Of a stretch of DNA of 64,000 nucleotides, positions 56,806-64,000 are shown piece after piece (position 1 is the first letter of the stretch; each line of letters begins with the position of its first letter). Source of the DNA: Antitrichia curtipendula. Lineage: Eukaryota > Streptophyta > Bryopsida > Hypnales > Leucodontaceae. Under the pieces are notes generated by a model. It saw only the letters and a program-made list of their open reading frames with translations. It was not told the origin of the DNA and did not search any database. The position numbers and the translations under genes were made by a program. The DNA is taken from the NCBI GenBank assembly GCA_951230915.1, contig OX579635.1:5828001-5892000 (forward strand), written 5' to 3'.

Positions 56806-57680
56806 GATTTGGGAGAACCTAATTACCTATTTGAATATCTACTTTAAAATATTTGATGAATTGAATAGAGTAGCCATATTCAAATATTTCACTTACTAAT
56901 TTGAATGTCCATTCTTAGAACTTTAATAGAAGTGAATGATCTTCTATTAGATTAAGACACTATTGCATGCAAGAATTCAAAAAATAATTAATGCAATATA
57001 GAAGGCTTTGAAGTAATCATCTTTGTTAGTAATCACCTGTGTATGAATTTTGATACATGAAAACCATAATTTATGGTGATAATCTTGGAGCACGACCGAA
57101 TCATGACCTTCCTAAAATTATCATAAATAGACCATTATTATTTTTAAAAATCAATTTTTTTATTTTTATTCTCTATATATACTTCTCATATATCTCACAA
57201 CTTCATAAGTCTCCCAATGTTTAGATAACTAAATTTTGGAGAAGGTCAAGTACTAGAGCCTGCTAAGCCATCAGTTCACATTTGAAGCTTGGGTGTCCGG
57301 TAACCTCGATAACTTCACGTATTTTAGCCTCGAGTCCTTAACAAAGATTGTCGAAGACTGATTGAGCTATCTGCCAATGATTTGAGTTGTGCGCACTGAA
57401 TCTTCTTTCAATTAAATTCAAATCCACATACCAAGTATAATTTTCTTTAAACAGTTTTCATAACACCAGCTTCACCTCAGTCACGACTGTTCAGTCAAGC
57501 TCATTCATAAAATTTAAGAAGAAATCTGGTAGCATCATCCAATGTCTGGCTCCGCTACTGACGGCGTGATTAAGCAAATCTTCATCAGATGTAACATTAT
57601 TGCTAAACCACAATCATTGGGCAAGCCCAGCAGATTGTCAAAGATTTATTCCAGTTTCAGCCAATAGCCCCAGTCACGAT
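56806..57680. other. Non-coding right-arm DNA with the CATG empty site
   Basis: Matches 4,726-5,432 and 6,152-6,315. Position 56,966-56,969 is the empty CATG site of the 5,433-6,151 element. No gene. Confidence 0.5.
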
Positions 57681-58574
57681 CACAGCAGACTCTTTTCTGA
57701 ATTCCCTGCAGGCTTTCTACTGTAAATCCCCTCCAAAGAAACAAAGAAATGTTACAAAGTAACTGTTGTTTACAGGGAATGTGACTCTCACAGGGAAATG
57801 TGAGACAGAGAATTTTAAGGGAATTTTTAAGAGGAAATCTGTGCATTTTTGAGTGTTATGTGAAGATGTTTCCACCTCAAAACAACTCAATTTTAAAAAT
57901 TCCATATTCTAGAATATAGATTTAGGCCTCCAAAATATAATTTCAATGTAGATTTTAGTTTGCATAATCAATACAGTTCGTAGATTTTGGAAACTGAAAT
58001 CTGAAGGGTATGTAGTTTTTAAATTTCTAATCTTACTAATTTGTACATTTCAAAATTGTTAGTGTAGACTGATTTCTAAATTTCTAAATATTTATAAAAT
58101 GTAGATTTCATTTGTTTGAACAGTTTACAATTTTGTGTGTAATTTCTAAGATGTTTCCACCTCAAAATGTACTTTCAGTAAATATGTTAGATTTCTGTGA
58201 AATGAATATAAAGTCTCCAATGCTGACAACTTACAGTTCTAATAGGACCAACTTCATGGTACGCTCGACAATTGATATCGGACAACTTGCATCTCCTAAA
58301 ATCTACGAAATATTAGGTGGAATCAATGTTAAATCGTAAGATGCGTCAATGTTGCAAAATCTACTAATTCAGGTTGTACACCGGGAATATGGGGAAATTT
58401 TTTGAAATTTTTTGCAAAGAAAGTCCACAATTTCCTTTTGCATAGAAATTCTTTCAAAGATCCCTCCATGATGACAAAAGAACGCAGGGAAACATAGAAA
58501 CTACAAAAAACTTGCAGTTAAAAACCACAGTATCTCCAAAACAGTCACAGGGAATTCGAAAAAAGTCTGCTGTG
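57681..58574. mobile_element. CACAG-ended element lying at a deletion breakpoint
   Basis: 894 bp, starts CACAGCAGACTCTTTTCTGA and ends TCGAAAAAAGTCTGCTGTG, good inverted ends. Flanking triplets differ (GAT and CTT), so there is no target duplication. The left flank matches left-arm position 4,726 and the right flank matches 1,651, meaning about 3.07 kb present in the left arm is absent here. Interior is related to 59,348-60,157 (TTCCCTGTGAGAG-type motifs). Deletion during aberrant transposition, or recombination between two copies, would explain this. Confidence 0.75.
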
Positions 58575-59138
58575 CTTCCTCCCCGACTCTCCCACGACCG
58601 GCATCCCTTCTTCCACAATCTCCATCTCAAACCCCACGGGAATCACACATCCCCCGTCCACACTCAGCCTCCTCCCACCCAACGTCTTCACCAGGAACTG
58701 ACATCCTGTGAGCGCCTCCACCAACGTTATCTTCCTCCTCATAATCAAGTCATTTCCTTCTCGAAGAAAAGTTTGGTGTGGTCGCTCTTTCACTGTGTAG
58801 GCGACGTCCGAGGCGGGGTGACCGCGGTGGGAGATGCTGCCACGGTTGTGGAAGGTGATCGTGGTGCCGTGTTTCCAGCCAGGGAGGATGCGGACTTCGA
58901 AACGGTGGGAGGACGAGGTGGTGGTGCCGTCCGGGTGGAGAGTGGTGCGGGTGTGGGGGAGGACGCGGAGGGAGCCGGTGTAAAGCTCCCGGAGATTGCA
59001 ACTGAGTATGTGATGCTCCGGAGGTCCGGGAATGGGAGTGGAGAGAGATCTTGAGGGAGCTGGTATAGAAGAAGTGCGAGTTGTACTGCTGGAGGGAGAT
59101 GACGTGGAGGGAGCTGAATTCATCGTGGAAGCTGGCAT
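58575..59138 (-). pseudogene. 3'-truncated DnaJ C-terminal-domain gene copy
   Basis: Inverted partner of 1,088-1,765. It starts identically (MPASTMNSAPSTSS) and is collinear with about 188 residues of the intact copy with a few substitutions, then breaks after EGMPVVGESGRK where the CACAG element begins. The frame continues nine residues into the element (to 58,545) before a stop. The missing part is the final strand and dimerisation-like tail of the second barrel. An unstable or non-functional product is expected. The reading frame upstream of the break is still open, so the loss is fairly recent. The long plus-strand frame here is a shadow. Confidence 0.85.
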
Positions 59139-59347
59139 TGTGGGGGTGGAGTTGGTGTCGTGGTTTCTTGCTTACGTTTGCCTCAGGCTCTGCGGTAGTT
59201 TAAGTTACCACCACCAGTGGGTTTGTTAGAATAGCTAAAGTGCTCTCAGGTGGGTTGACTGCTCTCAAGTGGGTTGCAAAATGACTTCAGGAGTGTTCTG
59301 GTTTTGACGTACTAACGACGCAAGTTTCTAGATTCTGGAGATGGATT

Positions 59348-60157
59348 CACACCGGACTTTCGTGGAATTTCCTCCGACTAATTTGGAGATTCTGCAGTTT
59401 TTCCCTGCAAGTTTCTCCTAGTTTTCATGTTTCCCTGTGTTCTAATGTCAACATGGAGGGATCTTCAAAGAATTCCTATACAAGGAAAAAACCATGGATT
59501 TTCTTTGCAAGTATTTCATAAATTCTCTCCAAATTCCCTCTGTAAAATTCAAATTGGTAGACTTTGTACACATTTTACATTTCAATGTTTTTTCCACCTG
59601 ATATTTGGTAGATTTTAGAAGATGCAATTGTCCCATATCAATTGTCAAGGGTACGGTGAGGTTGGACACATAAGACTTGTAAATTGTCATGTAATCTCAA
59701 AGCAATGAATTCCAATTGATTTCATAATAATCTAACTTTTCTCTAGAGTTTGTACTATCTAAGCAATTTTGAAACGTGCAAATCTGAAATGTACAAATTT
59801 TGAAATGTACAAATCAATGAGATTGGAAATTCAATATCTACATTTCCGTCAGATTTCAGCTTTCAAAATCTGTAAATTGTATTGACTATGCAAGCTAAAA
59901 TCTACATTAAGCTTAGATTTTGGAGGCATAAATCTACATTCTGAAATATTAAATTTCACAAATTCAATAGATTTGGAGGTGGGGACATCACTGAAAAATG
60001 CACAAATTACCCCCTAAAAAATGCACAAAATTCCATGTCTCACATTTCCCTGTGAGAGCTACATTCCCTGTGTACTTGAAAAAAGGCCAAAAAAATAAAT
60101 TCTCGGAGGGAATTTTTGTTATAGTGCCTACAGGGAACATTGAGAATGTTTGGTGTG
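59348..60157. mobile_element. CACACC-ended element, second family member
   Basis: 810 bp, starts CACACCGGACTTTCG and ends GAATGTTTGGTGTG, flanked by ATT (59,345-59,347 and 60,158-60,160). The left arm has the empty site AAT at 871-873. Ends resemble those of 57,681-58,574 (CACA-C/G-C, GAATTCCC). A 3-bp duplication and CACA ends suggest a divergent CACTA relative. Inserted upstream of the DnaJ copy. Confidence 0.8.
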
Positions 60158-60160
60158 ATT

Positions 60161-61036
60161 GCTTAGACGATCGAACTGGACAAGCGCAATCAACCATGCT
60201 AGTGTGGAGCTCTAATCGAAATGAAAAAGCACATATAGAAACGGACGTCAATATTAAATAAAAAGAAATTGCAACTATAGACAGTAGAAGAATCTTATTA
60301 AATCTTTCGACGCAACTAGCTAAAAGACAGACAGTAGAACCCAGATAGAGAGGTGCTGAAAGTAAATCTTTTCGAAGCGTCCTTTGGAAGCTCCTCAGTT
60401 TGTGGGGAGTACTGAGGTGCTTCATCAAAGGAAAAAAAGAAGAATTTTACGTACCGTCAAGTTCTTGGAACCGTTAAAGAGAGGCTGAAAAAGCAGACTG
60501 CACCCTGGATTGGGGACGACTACCTTACTCTAACTTCCTCCGACCGGTGCATTGCATCAGCACTGGTACGACACGTAATGCAACAACACAAGACGAACGA
60601 ATTAGCACGCCGCAGATGCAGATTTTTACTCGTCTGCAAGTCCTTCTCGAACTAGCTAGCTAGTAAAGTGTGTTTTTTCTTCCAGATGATACCCTCCATA
60701 GAAGTTTTCTACTTGAGTTTTAAAAAGAGAATTTTAGTTGACGCGATATTCGATCTAGTCTTAAGAAAAGGAGCGTGTCTATGATCGAACTGATGCTAGC
60801 AAGAGATCCACCACCTGCAAATATTAAGCAACCTTCACAAGAAAGAGTGCTGAACCCTAAACCCTAACTGACCCTCAGAGAGTCAAGACAAAAGAAGAGG
60901 TGTAGATCTCTAACGCAACAAAGAGATAATATAATATTTGCAAAAGTGTGCCAAAAAAGAAGCATGGATTGCAGACAATTGAAACTCTTGAAACTCAGAC
61001 AAAAGCGTCGGCTGAAAATTTCGAATCAATTGGGGT
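60161..61036. other. Outer right arm, no gene
   Basis: Inverted match of bases 1-870. A telomere-like CCCTAAACCCTAA lies at 60,845-60,857. Confidence 0.5.
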
Positions 61037-62976
61037 ACGTGCAGCAGCAAATTCAGTTAGGAAGAAAATTGTACGTACAAGTTCATGAATGGAACTATGG
61101 AAACGTCGACGAGAGCTAGCTTGAATATGCAAATCGCAGGGATTGGGGTCGACGATTGCCTCCTCTTCCTTCGGCCAGTTCACAGCATTAGCCGAGTGCC
61201 GGAGGCACAACACGAGACGCCGCAGATGCTTCACTCCATGGCGCGTAACTTACTTCCACTGTTTCAGATGCACACCCTCCGAGACTAACGTTCCCGAACG
61301 ACACTACCGAGACTTGAATCCACACATTGAATCAATTAATGAATTTATATTTTATCATCGTTTTCTTCCATTGCGATTTACGGAAGCAATGCACCCATGG
61401 CATGGCCTGCTCGATCATGGTAACAGTGTTACATGAACATGAGAATTAATCTTCGATTCAAGTTCTGCATGGTTGAGATGGTCAAACCAAAATAAAGTCT
61501 CCGTCACAAGAAATTAAATTAACGACAAATGAATATAAATTTATAAATCTTACTCGATTAATAAAGGGCGCTAGCTTTCACTGTAATTTGCCTGCTTTGC
61601 AACATTACCACTACTTCAGGTGCTCTACCGGCGAGAGTAGCTTTTTGGAACCGGACCTGCCATCGACACGTGAATTTATTTGCAACTATAACATGGAGGG
61701 CAAAGATCGCTTTTCCCTTGCCTGCACTACTTCACTTTTCCGCTCTCAGCTAGACGTGCTTGTCGAGCTAGCAGCACGTTCCAGTTGTGACTGAGACTGT
61801 CGGTGAACGTACGTAGTACCGATGGCGATCGTCCAAGAGTTTGACGATGGCTTTATGGGCTCTGTGAGGTGCAACCCGTCGGGTAGTGGTCGGATAGTGA
61901 ACAGTCTGATAATCATACAACCGACGCTGAGGACTCTCACGGCTCCGTCGCCCCGGACGGCTCTCGTTTCAAATCTTTCGGCTGGTTGTGGACTTAAGGT
62001 CCATTCTCACCTGGCCTTACGGGGGGTGGAACACCGGTGGTAGGTGGCAGCTCGAGCGTGCTAGTTCAGACCAGGCGTTGGTGTTACACCCGAACCTACG
62101 TGGATGCCTCGGTGGCACATCCATAAACACGATGTTAGCTGAAAAGCACTGTCATGACTTCCGTTAATTTCGGTTTAACGAGGCGGTTTTACTTAAATTC
62201 ACAATCTAAATAAAATGAAGATTTCAGAAGATTTCGGAGAGATACTGACGCTGTTTCGTAGTCCATGCAATTACTGTCCACTACAAAAGAGCGGTGTCGC
62301 AAATTTTGGCTGAAGTTTCGCTTCGGCGACTTCATTTCACGAAACTTCATTTCGCCAAACATAGACATGAACTCCGAAGGAATGTGCGGAAGGAGAGTGT
62401 ATAAAATCATGGAAGTGAGTTCACGTACCCCACCTGCGCCGTCGTCAACAACTTCTGAAGATCCAAAGGTATGTTCTGATTTCGCTCTCTGCAATTCTTT
62501 GACGCTATCAAGGCAAACTTCTAGACCTGCATGCACAAGTTCAACTTCTCGTTTTAGAAATTCATGACAAACGTTTGTTCACTTCACAGCAAGTCTCTCA
62601 AAGTTACAGTTGCGGATATTCTCATGCGGCATTGACAGCATCTGCAATGTATACTTGAAATCGTTTGAAATGTTGTACCTTTATGAAGTTCGTTGTTCTG
62701 AAGACGTTCTTGTCCTCTCACTTCACCGCAATGACCGCATCGACACTGTTTCCACGCCATCAGCTGCTCCGTTCCAGCACTCCTTTTCCGTCATTCTGCA
62801 AGCCAACGACAGGGAACAATACCGTCAATTTCAGAAAATTGAATTTGTAATCAAACTTTAAGTGCATGGTAGTCTACGCCTATACGGGTTTCTTTAGTTA
62901 TTCAACCTCGACGTTCATTTTCTGCAAGGCACCAATCTGCCGCCTTGTTTTCCATTTCAAACTTCTTTGTGTGCAG
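61037..62976. other. Unique DNA beyond the duplication, upstream of the trihelix gene
   Basis: No confirmed gene. A possible exon at 62,368-62,467 (frame MNSEGMCGRRVYKIMEV, ending at AAAG/GTATG) may belong to the trihelix gene, but its phase does not join 62,977 directly, so another exon would be needed. Confidence 0.35.
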
Positions 62977-64000
62977 GACCGGAAGCAAATTTTCTCATGG
63001 AGAATCGATTGGACGCCCAAAACTACAACACCCCGCTCCGTCCTACAGCTATGCCTGTCAACGGTTAGTACCTTCTAACTTCAAAATCCAATTCTTGCAG
63101 ATGTAACGCACTAGCTAGAAAACGTGCTCACCCAACTGGACCGTTTGCTTCACAATTACATTTCCATGCGATTCCAATCCCGCGTCACTCTTTCCCTTGC
63201 TGTCCATGACAATGTAGTGAACTAGACCTGCAAAACAAACAAACACACTCCGATGCCAAAGTAAGTCAATGTCCACATAGAAGTTGACATCAAAGTTTTG
63301 GATGTGCTACTTACCTTCATCGTGCTAGACAATTCTACTACGCCCGTGTTGTTTCTCGTCCATAGGGCTCCATCTGTAGAACTGAAACTCTGCTTTAATG
63401 TTCTCTTGCTCTTCTGGATCTCACACTTCGGTTCATGCACAGGGGGCATTGCACTTCCGAGGCTTCCGATGCATCGAAGCGGGCCAACCTCACGGCCCAC
63501 TACTGCAACAGCGAGACTAGCGTCCACCACTGCACCTCCGACCAACACCAGCCAATCCAAGCGCCAAAGAAAAGACAGAGGACCAAATTGGATGACGCAA
63601 GAAATTCTTGCTCTCATATGTGCAAAGCGGGATATGTTTCTGCAAGATCTCGACACCATCGACGGGAGAGATTTAATGACGCCTGAGAACACGAAGTGGA
63701 CCAAAATTTCTCAAGAGGTCATGCAATCCGGTTTCTCTCCTTGTCTACGTGATGGACCTGCATGCAAGACGAAGTGGAATCAGCTAATACCTGATTACAA
63801 ACGCATTGCAGATTACTTCAGTCGAACAGGAAGGAATGTACCTGACTATTGGGAATTGTCTGCTGAAGAGCGGAAGGCAGAGAAGCTGCCTAAATTTTTT
63901 GCTGAAGAAATTTTCCATGCGATTCATGACTGGTACGGTTCTAGTCCACAAATCCAACCTCCACATGTGCGGGACCTCCTCGTTGCCAATGATCGGAACT
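62977..64000 (+). CDS. Trihelix (MYB/SANT-like) DNA-binding protein, partial
   Basis: At least two exons. Exon one 62,977-63,063 follows GTGTGCAG, includes ATG at 62,997 (MENRLDAQNYNTPLRPTAMP) and ends AACG/GTTAGT. Exon two starts 63,443 after CATGCACAG and runs off the window; the phases fit (one base plus two). After a Thr/Ala/Pro linker and basic SKRQRKDRG comes a trihelix domain: NWMTQEILALICAKRD, then TKWTKISQEVMQSGF, then ACKTKWNQLIPDYKRIADY, the usual three Trp-centred helices with an acidic/aromatic fourth helix (PDYWELSAEERKAEKL, FFAEEIFHAIHDWYG). Trihelix proteins bind GT-elements in promoters; related Myb/SANT-like proteins also occur with plant transposons. The C-terminus is outside the window. 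The start could be earlier. Confidence 0.75.

Larger units (their letters stand above)
45415..61036 (-). repeat. Right arm of the inverted duplication
   Basis: Reverse-complement partner of the left arm. It lacks the giant hAT element, the miniature elements at 5,433, 8,383 and 34,298 and the 37.2-39.5 kb block. It has its own insertions at 55,130, 57,681 and 59,348 and a deletion equivalent to 1,652-4,725. After subtracting arm-specific insertions both arms are about 13.5-13.8 kb, which supports a single duplication event followed by independent insertions. Matching stops near 61,036, opposite base 1, so the true outer boundary is not resolved. Confidence 0.9.

Noticed and set aside
58512..59054. 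180-codon plus-strand frame opposite the right DnaJ copy
   Set aside because: Antisense shadow of a GC-rich coding sequence; the equivalent shadow also occurs in the left copy.
61840..62060. Possible structural RNA gene in the GC-rich stretch
   Set aside because: No tRNA-like cloverleaf or known RNA motif could be recognised.

Overview
This is a nuclear window from a land plant: AT-rich, transposon-dense DNA with TTTAGGG-type telomere-like repeats, GT-AG introns, and plant gene families (trihelix, WAT1-related EamA transporter, J-domain-less DnaJ C-terminal protein, hAT transposase). The trihelix and transposon proteins suggest a non-flowering plant, possibly a moss. That assignment is inference only.

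Overall layout. The window is one large imperfect inverted duplication. The left arm runs from base 1 (or before) to about 40,715 and the right arm from about 45,415 to 61,036. Between them lies a 4.7 kb loop holding a two-exon fragment of an EamA transporter. The arms differ by roughly 5-7% where compared by eye. Once insertions are subtracted they have nearly equal lengths (about 13.5-13.8 kb). Each arm therefore records the pre-insertion state of sites occupied in the other, so element ends and target-site duplications can be read directly.

Main object. A 19,860-base transposon (12,707-32,566) sits in the left arm. It has 10-bp terminal inverted repeats (CAGGGTTGTC), an 8-bp target duplication (CATAATAA/CATGATAA) and an exact empty site in the right arm (50,437-50,444). 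It encodes a hAT/DUF659 transposase, an overlapping disordered accessory frame, a protein-kinase-like gene with an N-terminal partner frame (opposite strand), and a long coiled-coil RING-finger gene. The RING gene carries an in-frame amber codon and a later gag-like insertion inside an apparent intron. GGACGG/CCGTCC tandem arrays lie under both termini, and two more lie internally around a 2.5 kb AT-rich spacer. It looks like a giant, multi-gene hAT element, now partly decayed; this is the candidate undescribed system.

Other mobile DNA. A TTAA-targeting family with CCCCTAAAG ends is present in at least six copies. Two CACTA-type miniature elements have 3-bp target duplications. A CACAC/CACAG-ended family has two copies, one lying exactly at a 3.1 kb deletion that truncates the right DnaJ copy. 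A CATG-target element has GGGTGATTGCAAG ends.

Genes outside elements. Left: an intact DnaJ C-terminal-domain gene and a small unknown basic protein. Right: the truncated DnaJ copy, then beyond the duplication a trihelix DNA-binding gene running off the window end.
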